Shown: positions 26,614-35,616 of the stretch, piece after piece
Numbering within the stretch: the stretch's first letter is position 1
Layout of the letters: the number at the start of each line of letters is the position of its first letter
DNA from: Ardenticatenaceae bacterium
GTDB taxonomy: Bacteria > Chloroflexota > Anaerolineae > Promineifilales > Promineifilaceae
Assembly: GCA_020634435.1 (NCBI GenBank)
Contig: JACKBS010000004.1
Location: forward strand, 930,001-994,000
Reading direction: 5' to 3'
Length of the DNA: 64,000 nucleotides
The notes under the pieces: model-generated
Databases searched by the model: none
What the model was told of the DNA's origin: nothing
The model's input: the letters and a program-made list of their open reading frames with translations, nothing else
Program-made: the position numbers and the translations under genes

Positions 26614-28234
26614 ATGTTAACGGCACACAACCTTTCCAAAGCCTACGGGCTTTCTCCTATTCTTGAAAACATCACATTTTCCATCAACGCGGGCGACCGC
26701 GTTGGGCTGATTGGGCCTAACGGCAGTGGCAAAAGCACGCTCATGCGCCTGCTCACCGGGCAAGAACGGCCAGATCGCGGCAGCATGACGCTCAACCCGC
26801 CCAACCTGCGCATTGGCTATCTGGCCCAGGGCTTTTTGCCCGATGAGGACCAGACGCTGGGCGATTTGCTGCACCAAACCGTCGGCGATCCAGATGAACT
26901 GGAAGCCGAGTTGGGTGAATTAGCGCTCTCGCTGGCGGAGCAGCCCGACCGGGAAGATCTTCATTTGGCGTATGATGCGGTGTTGGAGAAATTGAATCGG
27001 GCGGATTACGGCCGTATCCAACCCCTCCTCGCCACCTTCCAACTAGACCACCTCAACCCCGATTTGCCCGTGCGCAGCCTCAGCGGCGGCCAAAAAACGT
27101 GCCTCGCCCTCGTCCTGATTTTGCTGGATGAACCTCAGCTGCTCCTGCTCGATGAGCCAACCAACCACCTGGACATCGGCATGTTGGAATGGCTGGAGGC
27201 GTGGCTGCGCGGCTTCAACGGCGGTGTCCTCATCGTCTCCCACGACCGCGCCTTTCTCGACCAAACCACGACGCGCATCCTCGATCTCAACCCGCACACA
27301 CACACCATTCGCGACTACCCTGGCAACTACACCGACTACCTGCGCCAATACCTCGCCGAGCAGGAAAAGCACCTCTCCACCTGGAAAGACCAGCAGTATG
27401 AAATCCGCCGCATGAAGCAAGACATCCAGCGCACTTTTGAGCAGGCGAGCTCCGTCGAACGCACCACCACGCCGCGCCAGCCCAACGTGCGCCGTCTGGC
27501 CAAAAAGGTAGCCAACAAAGCCAAGTCCCGCGAGAAAAAGCTAGATCGCTACCTGGAATCCGACGACCGCGTAGAAAAACCGCTGCGCAGCTGGCAAATG
27601 AAGCTGGATTTAGACGAAGCCCCCCACCTCGGCAAAGACGTGCTCTTTTGGAAGATTTGGCTGTCGGCTACCCTGGGCACGCGCCGCTGCTCACGCAAAT
27701 CAACCTGCAAGCCCAAGCGGGCGAGCGCATCATACTGACCGGGGAGAACGGCAGCGGCAAAACCACGCTGCTGCGCGCCATTGCCGGGCAGCTAACGCCG
27801 ATGGCTGGGCGCGTGCGTCTGGGGCAAAGCGTCCAGCTTGGCTACATGTCCCAGGAGCAAGAGCTGCTCGGCGCGAACGACACGCCGCTCAGCACCATCC
27901 AGGCTGTCGCCCGCTCAACGAGACGGATGCCCGCTCCTTTTTGCACTACTTTTTGTTCACGGGGGATGATTCGCTGCGGCCCAATGGCCAGCTCAGCTAC
28001 GGGGAGCGGGCACGGCTAGCCCTGGCCCGACTGGTCGCCTCCGGCTGCAACTTCCTGCTGCTGGACGAACCCACCAACCACCTGGACATCCCTTCCCGCA
28101 CCATGTTCGAGGAAGCGCTCAGCCAGTTCGAAGGCACCATCCTCGCCGTCGTCCACGATCGCTATTTCATCGAGCAATTCGCCACCAAACTCTGGCTAGT
28201 TGATGATTGCAAACTGGAATTGATTTATATCTAA
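26614..28234 (+). pseudogene. ABC-F ATPase, two frameshifts
   Basis: An ABC-F protein (ribosome-associated, antibiotic-protection or translation-factor type) with two ATPase domains. ABC1 has GPNGSGKSTLMRLL, SLSGGQKTCLALVL and LLLLDEPTNHLD; a linker rich in Arg/Lys follows; ABC2 has TGENGSGKTTLLRAI, SYGERARLALARLV and LLLDEPTNHLD. The frame shifts at the T run 27646-27649 and again at the C run 27910-27912. Each is repaired by adding one base, giving LFLEDLAVGYPG and VAPLNETDARSF. The C-terminus stops soon after ABC2, where insertion-sequence DNA begins. It is either a true pseudogene or carries sequencing errors. Confidence 0.86.
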
Positions 28235-28252
28235 AATTAACGTGAGTATGGG

Positions 28253-28717
28253 TTAAGCAACCAGGCAGGCGATGGTCTCTCGACCCAACGATGGCTTCTT
28301 TGGCTGCCTGGCATAAGCAATCAAGCCACAAATCAGATTAACCATGAAGTTAGCCACACTGCGATGGCGTGTATGCTCAATCTGAGAAATGTTTTTCAAT
28401 TGGTCGTTCACACATTCCACAATGGCTCGTTTCCGCAATAGAAGCTTATCGCTAAATATCATGGGCAGGCGATTCTTGGCGTTGGCTTTCAACTGGGTCA
28501 CTAATTGCACACCAAACAGCTCTAGCAAGGAGGCGTGCAAATCTTTGGAGATGTAGCCTTTGTCACCATAGATTTTGCCGAACAACTGCTGCACCAGTTT
28601 CGGCACCGGTTTCCGGTCATCGACGTTTCCTGGCGTTAAGAGAACATTGAGCAACTCGCCTCGGTCGTTGATGGTCAGATGCAGTTTGAACCCGTAAGAC
28701 TGTAAAAGGCTAGACAT
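28253..28717 (-). pseudogene. IS982 transposase, C-terminal half
   Basis: About 154 codons of a DDE transposase: YGFKLHLTINDRGELLN, LTPGNVDDRKP, KIYGDKGYISKDL and QIEHTRHRSVANF are the IS982-family blocks around the second Asp and the Glu. The upstream half is cut off exactly at the inverted repeat of the IS481-type element at 28717. The stop is followed by the element end and the broken ABC-F gene. Confidence 0.85.
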
Positions 28718-29867
28718 AATCTGACACTGCTGACCTAACTGACAATAGCATGAGCTGTTGGTTCGGACTTGTTTTCTAGCTGTGGAAACAAGTCGTCAAT
28801 CACCTTTTCTCGCGCCTAGTGCTTCGTCTCTGAAAACGTTTGATATGGCGTTCGTCCGTAACAATACTTGCCTGTATGTGTTCGCTCCTGATTATACAAT
28901 TCTAGCCACTGATCCAAATCTGTCTGTAGTTCTTTCAAAGTGCGATAGATTTTCTTGCGAAAAGCGACCTGGTAGAACTCATTCTTGATGGTGCGATGGA
29001 AACGCTCGCAAATGCCGTTGGTCTGTGGGCTTTTGGCCTTGGTTCGCGTGTGGTCGATGTCTTCAATGGCCAGGTACAACTGATATTCGTGATTTTCCAG
29101 GCGGCCGCAATACTCGGTGCCCCGATCTGTCAGAATCCGCAACAAGGGCACTTCTTGGGATTCAAACCAAGGCAAAACGCGATCATTGAGCAAGTCAGCG
29201 GCCGTAATGGCGTGCTTCTGGGTGTAAAGCTTGGCGAAGGCCACTTTAGTGTAGGTATCGATGAAGGTCTGCTGGTAAATACGGCCCACGCCTTTGATGG
29301 TGCCAACGTAATAGGTGTCTTGGCGCCTAGATAACCGGGATGAGCTGTTTCAATCTCACCGTGCGCCTCTCGTTCTTCTTTGGCTTTTTCCAGTGCTTGT
29401 AGCTGCGCTTCCGTCAGGATGAGATTTTCTTCAGCCACCCGTTTTTCCAAAGCCTTTAGGCGTTTCTTGAAGGTTTCAGGTCATGGCGCAGCCAGATCGA
29501 GCGCACACCACTCGCTGAAACAAAGGCGCCCTTTTCTGTAGTTCATTGGAGGCACGCAACTGGCCGTAGCTGGATTCTCAAAGGCAAACTCAATAACAGC
29601 AGCCTCGACCGCCGGCGCCACCCTGTTTTTGACGTTTGGTTGGCGCCGGCTTATCTCCCGCAAACCTTCCTCACCGTGCTCATCGTACAGCTCTTTGAAG
29701 CGATAGAAGCTGTCGCGGGAGTAGCCCATCACCCGGCAGGCCTGACTAACATTGCCCAATTCTCTGGCTAGATTTAACAGCCCCAACTTGTTCTTGATAA
29801 TTTTTTCTTCTGCTTTCATTATGACACTCCTTCGTGTTCGTGTGATTTTACAAGGAGTGTCAGATTA
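28717..29867 (-). mobile_element. IS481-type insertion sequence
   Basis: Perfect 12-base terminal inverted repeats, TAATCTGACACT at 28717-28728 and its complement at 29856-29867, bound 1151 bases containing one transposase reading on the minus strand. It sits inside the IS982 remnant. I find no convincing target duplication. Confidence 0.85.
28816..29819 (-). pseudogene. IS481-type transposase with frameshifts
   Basis: The N-terminal helix-turn-helix part (29819 down to about 29530) reads IIKNKLGLLNLARELGNVSQ and GLREISRRQPNVKNRV. The frame then breaks near 29545, continues as EKRVAEENLILTEAQLQAL, breaks again near 29330, and the integrase core follows with YQQTFIDTYTKVAFAKLY, LTDRGTEYCG and SPQTNGICERFHRTIKNEF. 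All three catalytic acidic regions survive, but at least two frameshifts separate them, so the gene is dead unless these are sequencing errors. Confidence 0.85.
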
Positions 29868-29933
29868 AGTCTCAACTAATACACAAGCATCTTGTCATCC
29901 ACCTAGCAAAACAATTCAATGATAAAATCTTCG

Positions 29934-30104
29934 TTAGGCATTGGATTCTCCTTTCTGGTTTTGGATTGTCACCCTCAGAATAGGAGAAATGGCTGTGGCC
30001 ATCACTTCAGCATCGCTCATTTGACGTTGTGGGTCTTCGTAATAATGAATAGCCATGAGAAAGTCGCTTACAATCGTATAAATTGCTACTATTTTGTCGT
30101 CCAT
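29934..30104 (-). pseudogene. IS982 transposase, N-terminal fragment
   Basis: A 56-codon fragment reading MDDKIVAIYTIVSDFLMAIH and then MSDAEVMATAI, the usual start of IS982 transposases. It diverges at codon 46 and stops. Overlapping its end, a second start-like frame (MPNEDFIIELFC then TAG, 29939-29941 leftwards) resembles the N-terminus of another DDE transposase type, so this may be a junction of two remnants. Confidence 0.6.
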
Positions 30105-30189
30105 GGGAGTCTTCTTTTGGTTGTGGGTTAGGCGCCAACAACTTTAAAGAGATTTCCCAAGGGCATCAAGCTACCTTTTTAAACTGAAA

Positions 30190-31390
30190 TCAATTTGAAA
30201 CGAGCAGTTTTTCAAAATCAGGGTCCAGGTCAAACTTGGGCCATAAACGCTTGAGTAATCAATCAGGTTCTGAATTGATACGATGAATAAATCCCTTACA
30301 GGCTTCAACAAGTGCCTGTAATGTCAAATGACAATGTAATTGAGTGATTTCTTCCCGCATCCATTTCCATAATCCCTCAGTCGGGTTGAGGTCAGGACTG
30401 AAAGCGGGAAGCTGAACTAAGAACCTATCCGTAAATTCATTTTCCAGAGGTGAGACGAACGTCGAATTTTTTAACATTAACGAAAATGACGTCTTCGCAC
30501 TCTGAAAATCAACTCTTACTTACATTTCGGAGCGCAACCTTATGCCTGACTTACATGCTCGGAATATTTTTCGGACAGGTTCTAAGGTGAACCTTAATTT
30601 GAACGCTGCTGCTACTTTTTTACTGCGATGCCATGGCGCACCGTCCAAAATAATGTAAACGGTTTGGTCATCCACCATTAGCCAATCGGCTAATGCCTAC
30701 AAAAAGGCAATGGTATTGTCCCTGTTAAAACGGCCGTTGCTCCAGAGGAAGCATTGACCATGAGCAAAATTGTAAGCACCATAATAATTGATTTTGGCTG
30801 ATAGTCCCGGCGAGTTGCTCTTAACCCATTGCGGTTGACCTTTCACTGACTAACTGTAGCCTAAATCCAGGTCTTGATGGAAATGAGCCTCATCAATGTA
30901 GATGATAATCGCCTTGCCATCGCACATTTGAATGAACATATCGCCAAGCAGTTCGATGTACTGTTGCCGTTGCGCCGGTTTGGCTTTGGCTAACAGCTTT
31001 TGGCACTTTTTCTAACTGAATCCCGATTGATGCAACAGGGCCCGAATCGTGTTCTTGCTCACTTGTCGCTGACATTTGCCTTGCAGCCAAACAACCAGCT
31101 TTTCAGCGTCCAGCGATGGCCAGGTAAGTCAACATCCTGTGGTGATTGGCTTTGGAGGAGCGTGATTACTTCTGTCTTCAACTCTGAGCTAAAAAGGGGA
31201 GGTGTCCCCCGGTGCGCTTGTACAATAATGCCTCTGACCCTGCTGTGTTGTACACATGTATCCCGCCCATCACTGTTTGATCATCACGCCCAATCTCTTG
31301 AGCCCATCGTGTCGCATTGGTCTGACCCGTGCCTATCAGGTACAACGCTTGATACCGTTCCCGGCTACGCGGATGCGCAGCATGGATGGA
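30190..31390 (-). pseudogene. IS630 transposase, multiply broken
   Basis: Read on the minus strand, the frame gives YQALYLIGTGQTNATRWAQE, a frameshift at a C run, SPQDVDLPGHRWTLK, another frameshift, then WLQGKCQRQVSKNTIRALL, IIIYIDEAHFHQDLDLGYS, TVYIILDGAPWHRSKK, LPAFSPDLNPTEGLWKWMRE and RLWPKFDLDPDFEKLL. These are the DDE blocks of IS630. At least three in-frame stops and two frameshifts are present, and a MITE interrupts it at 30421-30582. The N-terminus is cut by the IS3 element. Confidence 0.83.
30421..30582. mobile_element. 162-bp MITE inside the IS630 pseudogene
   Basis: GAACCTATCCG at 30421-30431 and CGGACAGGTTC at 30572-30582 are inverted repeats matching at 10 of 11 positions. TAA flanks both sides (30418-30420 and 30583-30585). 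Deleting the element with one TAA restores the reading KLRFTLVQLPAFSPDLNP of the interrupted transposase. It encodes no protein. The TNA-type duplication suggests mobilisation by an IS5-group transposase. Confidence 0.88.
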
Positions 31391-31396
31391 ATGGGC

Positions 31397-32020
31397 TTAA
31401 CTCGTTTTAGTGGACATAGAGTTGTGAGACTTCTGGCAAGAGCTCGTACTCAACGGGAGTTTGGTAATCGTACTGGCATACTGACTGCCCTGGTCAGAGT
31501 GATGTAGCAATCCTGGCCGCGGGTGCTGTTTTCTAAAAGCCATGCGGAACGTATCAATGACCAGCTTCCGCTGCAAAGTAGCCTGCATCGACCAACCGAC
31601 AATTTTGCGAGAATACATGTCCAACAGCACTGCCAGATAAAGCCAGCCTTCGACGGTGGCCAGGTAGGTGATGTCGCCCAGCCAGATTTGGTTGGGTCGG
31701 ACGGCCGTAAACTGCTGATTGAGTATATTGGCCGCCACGGGGAAGCGGTGATTGGATTGTGTCGTGACCTTGTAACTCCGTTTACGGCTGGCCTGAATGC
31801 CGTGTAAGCGCATCAGCCGGGCCACTCGCTTGCGGCTGCAACGGATGCCTTCCCGACGCAGCGCCGCATAGATACGCGGGCTGCCATACACGCCTTTGTT
31901 GCGCCGGTAATGCAGACGAATGAGCGCTAATAATGTTTCGTTGGCCATCTTTCGGGCACTGGGTTTCCGCTTGCGCCAAGCATAATAGCCGCTACGGGAA
32001 ACCTGGAGCACCTGACACAT
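31397..32020 (-). pseudogene. IS3 transposase OrfB, internal deletion
   Basis: The integrase half: SRSGYYAWRKRKPS, YGSPRIYAALRREGI, the first Asp in WLGDITYLATVEGWLYLAVL and the second in LLHHSDQGSQYAS are present. The Glu region is missing. Just past QYAS another frame reads YQTPVEYELLPEVSQLYVH, the normal C-terminal end of such proteins, so roughly 70 residues were lost by deletion and the enzyme cannot work. Confidence 0.85.
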
Positions 32021-32313
32021 CAGCTCTTTGCGCGCGAAGATGGCCGTCGCTTTTTTAGGATTTCATTCTCCAGCTGCGCTTCTCGCAACTCTTTGCGCAG
32101 CCGGGCTAGTTCAGCATCACGGTTTTTCATTTGACCACAGCCAGGAAATGCCTATTCTGGATCGTTGGCTAGTTCATCTCGCCAGCGGAACAGACTGCTT
32201 TTGCTGATGCCCAGTTCGCTGGCTGCTTCTGCTACCGTGCGGTCACTTTCGTGTGAAAGTCTGACGGCCTCGAGCTTGAATTCTCGGGAATATGATTTGG
32301 TACGCTTTTTCAT
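32020..32313 (-). pseudogene. IS3 OrfA with internal stop
   Basis: The helix-turn-helix protein starts MKKRTKSYSREFKLEAVRLS with AGGAGAAAG upstream, continues ISKSSLFRWRDELANDPE, meets a TAG near 32152, then stays in frame through a leucine-zipper-like ARLRKELREAQLENEILKK to TGA at 32020-32022. Only the premature TAG separates it from a normal OrfA of about 97 residues. Confidence 0.8.
32050..32056 (-). other. Programmed -1 frameshift site of the IS3 element
   Basis: On the minus strand the heptamer AAAAAAG lies in the OrfA frame as A-AAA-AAG. Slipping back one base joins NEILKK to ATAIFARKELMCQ and into OrfB, giving the usual OrfAB fusion transposase. Confidence 0.75.
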
Positions 32314-32395
32314 GAAGCTTTCTCCTGTTTTGAGGTGCAGTATCATGACTTACTGTCCATCAAAACGGGTAAAGCCCATGCTAGGTTGCTAGCAC

Positions 32396-32590
32396 ATTGA
32401 TAGCCGCTCACTTGTTGAAGCCACAAAGGTGTTGCGCAAACATGCTTTTCATATCTTGTCTGCTTTATCTGACGCCCGTTTTCCGAGTCGCACCTTGCGT
32501 CTTATCCTTCCTTCTTTAACACAATACACTGTTCAGAAAAAAAAACCACGCCCCGCCACCTTTCAGCTTTTGAGTCATGCTATTCCTTAA
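32396..32590 (+). other. Unidentified open fragment beside the IS cluster
   Basis: An open frame of 64 codons without a start (IDSRSLVEATKVLRKHAF onwards, ending LLSHAIP) lies between the IS3 end and the dehydrogenase gene. It could be the tail of another transposase, but I cannot assign a family. Nothing else is seen in 32379-32667. Confidence 0.25.
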
Positions 32591-32667
32591 CTTGATGTCT
32601 ATGGCCCCGGTGCATGCCGGCGCTCTTTTTGTTAACCCATGTTTCTGCGCAAAGCCGTCGCTGGAAA

Positions 32668-33672
32668 TCAGTAACCTTCCTCGCGGCTCACCAAATTGAG
32701 TAGAGGTTCACCGCTCAGGTAACAGCGCAGGTTCTCGGCAAATATATCGGTGGCTCGTTCATCATACTGCGGTGTAAAACCGCTGACGTGCGGCGTCATG
32801 ATGACATTTTCCATATCCCACAAAGGACTGCTGTTCGGCAGAGGCTCTTCTTCGTAAACATCCAATCCAGCCCCGGCCAGCCACCCTTTTTTCAGAGCGC
32901 GAACCAAATCATCTTCTTTAACAACAGCCCCACGCCCCACATTTACCAAAAATGCCGTGGGCTTCATCGCCTTGAACATTTCTTCGTCAAATAAGTAATA
33001 CGTGCGCTCCGTGAGGGGCAACGTAATCACCACAAAATCACATTCAGCAATCATCGAGCGGGTGGCCTCGCTGGGATAGATGCGATCCGGTAACGTGCCT
33101 TCGGGATCGCCCTGCCCCTCGATGACAAAGCCGGTGTCCTGAAGCTGACGGGCATCGCGCTTGGTTACCAGAATCTTCATCCTAAATGGTTTGGCCAGAC
33201 GAGCCAGCTCGCGGCCAATACTGCCGTAACCAAGGATGCCCAATGTTTTGCCATATAGCTCCTGCGGCACAAAAGTTTCCCACCGATTTTTAGCCCAGCT
33301 GTGTGTCTGCTTGTATTGAAACCATTGAGGTACGCGGTGCGCCCACGCCAATATTTGGGTCATGGCGTACTGGGCCATGTTGGGCGCATGGACACCACTC
33401 GCCGTGGTAATGAGCACATCGCTTTGCCAAAGATCGGTCTTTTCCAGGCTGTCGATGCCTGCGTAGTGGGTCTGCACCCAATGCAGATTTGGCGCCTGGG
33501 CTATTGACGGAACGGCGCTCTGGGCATAATAGATTTCGGCCTCTGTGGTCCAATCGTCTGGCCAACGACCGTTTGGCAAGGTGCGCTGTTCAATGGCAAT
33601 TTCAGGGGAAACGGCCCGAATCCGGTCAATAAGAGAAGAAGGGAATGGGGCAGTAATTAACAATTGTCTCAT
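32668..33672 (-). CDS. D-2-hydroxyacid dehydrogenase, NAD-binding
   Basis: A 334-residue cytosolic oxidoreductase of the D-isomer-specific 2-hydroxyacid dehydrogenase family. The NAD-binding fold has TLGILGYGSIGRELARLA. The catalytic Arg lies in NVGRGAVVKEDDL, the Glu in GLDVYEEEPLP and the His in TPHVSGFTP. It reduces a 2-keto acid to a D-2-hydroxy acid or the reverse; the substrate is not predictable. I start at ATG 33672 with GGAG eight bases upstream, seven codons inside the longest frame. It is divergent from the next genes. Confidence 0.9.
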   Translation of the reverse strand: MRQLLITAPFPSSLIDRIRAVSPEIAIEQRTLPNGRWPDDWTTEAEIYYAQSAVPSIAQAPNLHWVQTHYAGIDSLEKTDLWQSDVLITTASGVHAPNMAQYAMTQILAWAHRVPQWFQYKQTHSWAKNRWETFVPQELYGKTLGILGYGSIGRELARLAKPFRMKILVTKRDARQLQDTGFVIEGQGDPEGTLPDRIYPSEATRSMIAECDFVVITLPLTERTYYLFDEEMFKAMKPTAFLVNVGRGAVVKEDDLVRALKKGWLAGAGLDVYEEEPLPNSSPLWDMENVIMTPHVSGFTPQYDERATDIFAENLRCYLSGEPLLNLVSREEGY

Positions 33673-33746
33673 GCAAATACTCCGGCTATTCAAAAAACGA
33701 AATCCGATAAATGGCTGAATCGGTTATGGGAAATTCGACGATGAGT

Positions 33747-33774
33747 TTAACACAAAGGGCGCATCGGGTATACT
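33747..33774 (+). promoter_or_regulatory. Promoter for the LiaI-like gene
   Basis: TTAACA (33747-33752), a 16-base spacer and TATACT (33769-33774) lie about 170 bases before ATG 33943. The leader contains one iterated palindrome at 33832. No gene lies in this gap. Confidence 0.5.
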
Positions 33775-33942
33775 GCTCGCGACCAATGTTGCTCCTGTGC
33801 GTATTAAGCGTATAGAGGAAAATCAAAGGAGACGGCCGTTTTCCCACGCCGCAAATGTGTCCCGGAAACGGTTCTGGCATCAAACACAAAGGCAAGACTC
33901 GTTCGGCAACGAGACAACTGCCATTTGATGGAGGTACAAGCA

Positions 33943-34455
33943 ATGCACAAGCGAAGTTCAATCGTCGTTGGCACGATTCTCATTCTGGTGGGAATCTTAT
34001 TTTTGCTGGTTCAATTTTTCCCCGGACTAGCCGCAAACTTAGACATTAGCCTGCAATGGCCGCTCGTTATTGTCTCCGTCGGTGGGCTGCTCATTTTGAG
34101 CGCCTTCCTGGGCACCGCCGCTCTGGCAATTCCAGGCAGCATTGTTGCCGGTATTGGGAGCATTTTGTACGTGCAAAATCTTACCGGCGCATGGGATAGT
34201 TGGGCCTACGTCTGGACGTTGATACCAGGCTTTGCCGGCATTGGGGTTATTTTGGCCGGGCTGCTCGGCCACCAACGCCGGAAATCATGGCGCGAAGGCA
34301 GCCGCCTGATTGTGACCAGCGCCGTCATGTTTTTGATCTTTGGCGCTTTTTTTAACGGTCTGGGTGGTTTGGGGCGTTATTGGCCCGTGCTGCTCATTGG
34401 CTTGGGGCTGTGGATGTTATTGCCAAACCGTAAACGGCAGCGTTCCAGCAGCTAA
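33943..34455 (+). CDS. LiaI/LiaF-like membrane protein
   Basis: A 170-residue membrane protein with about five to six short hydrophobic segments, beginning SSIVVGTILILVGILFLLVQ. Paired-helix repeats and short hydrophilic loops resemble the LiaI-LiaF-like/DUF5668 membrane domain found beside PspC and envelope stress regulators. The cytoplasmic loop HQRRKSWREG and a basic C-terminus (NRKRQR) orient it. GGAGG precedes ATG 33943; an in-frame ATG six codons upstream is less likely. With the PspC and PspA genes that follow it suggests an envelope-stress cluster. Confidence 0.68.
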   Translation: MHKRSSIVVGTILILVGILFLLVQFFPGLAANLDISLQWPLVIVSVGGLLILSAFLGTAALAIPGSIVAGIGSILYVQNLTGAWDSWAYVWTLIPGFAGIGVILAGLLGHQRRKSWREGSRLIVTSAVMFLIFGAFFNGLGGLGRYWPVLLIGLGLWMLLPNRKRQRSSS

Positions 34456-34560
34456 GGCGAAAGCGTCTGATTTATTCCGTGAAACCTTTTAAAAACTTCC
34501 ACGTAATGGGGTGCAAATCAACTAAGTTAATAATCACAACTGTGTGGAGGTATTTAGAAA

Positions 34561-34794
34561 ATGAGTAACAAACGTTTGGTTCGCAATACACATGACGAGA
34601 TGATTGGTGGTGTATGCAGCGGTATCGCTAATTATATGAACATTGACCCGGTCATCGTTCGCCTTGTTTTTGTGCTACTGTTCGGTCATGGCAGTGCTTT
34701 AGTCTACCTGATTCTATGGGCGCTAATGCCCACCGATGAAGAACCCGTCGCCAAAGCCCATGTTTTTGACGAAGAAGAAATCGTCATCAACTAA
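34561..34794 (+). CDS. pspC: PspC domain protein
   Basis: A 77-residue small membrane protein consisting of one PspC domain: LVRNTHDEMIGGVCSGIANY, then IDPVIVRLVFVLLF and a second hydrophobic stretch LVYLILWALMPTDE. It has the typical order of amphipathic lead and one or two helices. PspC senses or transmits envelope stress, classically with PspA. The C-terminal tail is acidic (DEEEIV). GGAGG lies nine bases before the ATG. The gene lies 105 bases after the LiaI-like gene and is followed by a strong terminator. Confidence 0.88.
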   Translation: MSNKRLVRNTHDEMIGGVCSGIANYMNIDPVIVRLVFVLLFGHGSALVYLILWALMPTDEEPVAKAHVFDEEEIVIN

Positions 34795-34855
34795 CAGCAG
34801 CCAACCAAAGTAAAAGGTCTGAGTTTTCCATCTCCGGGTACCAGACTGAATGAAG

Positions 34856-34900
34856 AAACGGCCGTTCCCTACGAAATATGTGAGGAACGGCCGTTTTTTT
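34856..34900 (+). terminator. Terminator made of two iterated palindromes
   Basis: AAACGGCCGTTCC (34856-34868) and GGAACGGCCGTTT (34884-34896) form a perfect 13-base-pair stem with a 15-base loop, followed by T's to 34900. Both arms are copies of the genome-wide palindrome, so the repeat has been used to build an intrinsic terminator. Confidence 0.88.
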
Positions 34901-34922
34901 GCACCACCCTCTCCTAACTCAG

Positions 34923-34928
34923 TATAAT
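34923..34928 (+). promoter_or_regulatory. -10 box of a leaderless pspA transcript
   Basis: TATAAT ends six bases before the ATG at 34935, so the transcript should start on or next to the start codon. No ribosome-binding site is present. Confidence 0.6.
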
Positions 34929-34934
34929 CCTCGC

Positions 34935-35609
34935 ATGGCCTCACTATTACAAAAACTTCGGACCCTGTTTAAAGCCCGCCTGCATGAAGCAGCCGATAAG
35001 GCGCTGCAAAAAAGCGATCTGGCCGTTTATGACGAATACATTCGCCAGGCCGAACGCGAACTGCAAGAGTTTGTTCAAACCATCACCCCGCTGTTTGCCC
35101 AGGTAAAAACATCACGCCGCCGCCGCGAAGCGCTGGCCAACGAAGCCGCCAAGTTTGACTTGGCCATAGACACCTTCCTCCAGCAAGGCAAACGCACCGA
35201 AGCGATGGTGACGCAAAAACAGTTCATGTCGGCCATGGAGCTAATCAAGACCTACGACGCTTCGCTGGAAAAGCAAGTGTCGGCGCTGGAAAAGCTAGAC
35301 GACGTGAAGGTGAAGCTGGAAGGGCGTCTGGCTATTGCCAAGCAAGAGCGTGAAGAATTGGGATTTTTGCTCCAGCTGGCCAAATCGAAAGAAATTTCGA
35401 CCAAAGCAATGCGATCCTTAGATTCCCTGATGAGCCAGGGCGATAGCGAAGTCGCAACCGCCGCAGAAAATATTCGCAGTCGGCTGGACCATGCCGACGC
35501 GGCCTGGGAAGTGCAGGCCAGCAGTTTGGACAACCAACTTGATGACGCCATGCAAAGCCTGGAAGTGGAAGCTGCGCTGGCCGAACGCATGAACCGATTA
35601 GGCGTCTAA
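34935..35609 (+). CDS. pspA: PspA/IM30 family protein
   Basis: A 224-residue, almost wholly helical protein of the PspA/Vipp1 (ESCRT-III-like) family, which coats and repairs the cytoplasmic membrane under stress. Residues 1-25 form the amphipathic helix (ASLLQKLRTLFKARLHEAAD), then long coiled-coil helices such as REELGFLLQLAKSKEIST and a final SLEVEAALAERMNRL. I start at ATG 34935, directly downstream of a TATAAT, rather than 12 codons upstream inside the terminator T run. It follows pspC, as expected for a Psp-type response. Confidence 0.82.
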   Translation: MASLLQKLRTLFKARLHEAADKALQKSDLAVYDEYIRQAERELQEFVQTITPLFAQVKTSRRRREALANEAAKFDLAIDTFLQQGKRTEAMVTQKQFMSAMELIKTYDASLEKQVSALEKLDDVKVKLEGRLAIAKQEREELGFLLQLAKSKEISTKAMRSLDSLMSQGDSEVATAAENIRSRLDHADAAWEVQASSLDNQLDDAMQSLEVEAALAERMNRLGV

Positions 35610-35616
35610 CAATCCA

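Larger units (their letters stand above)
28235..30132 (-). mobile_element. IS982-type element, interrupted remnant
   Basis: A degraded IS982-family insertion sequence on the minus strand. Its C-terminal half (28253-28717) and N-terminal piece (29934-30104) flank a complete IS481-type element. ACCCA-type ends can be seen at both outer edges (near 28254 and 30128). About 80 middle residues are missing, so it cannot be active. Confidence 0.62.
31392..32378 (-). mobile_element. IS3-family element, internally deleted
   Basis: Imperfect 25-base inverted repeats lie at 31392-31416 and 32354-32378 (outer bases TGGGCTT, inner bases ending GGACA). They enclose orfA and orfB on the minus strand. The 987-base length is about 250 short of the usual size because the 3' part of orfB is deleted. 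No target duplication is apparent. Confidence 0.85.

Noticed and set aside
31383..32383. Target-site duplication of the IS3 element
   Set aside because: Flanking bases on the two sides do not match, so none is claimed.
33686..33961. A 91-codon minus-strand frame upstream of the dehydrogenase
   Set aside because: It covers the divergent promoter region and overlaps the starts of both flanking genes; no ribosome site or family features.
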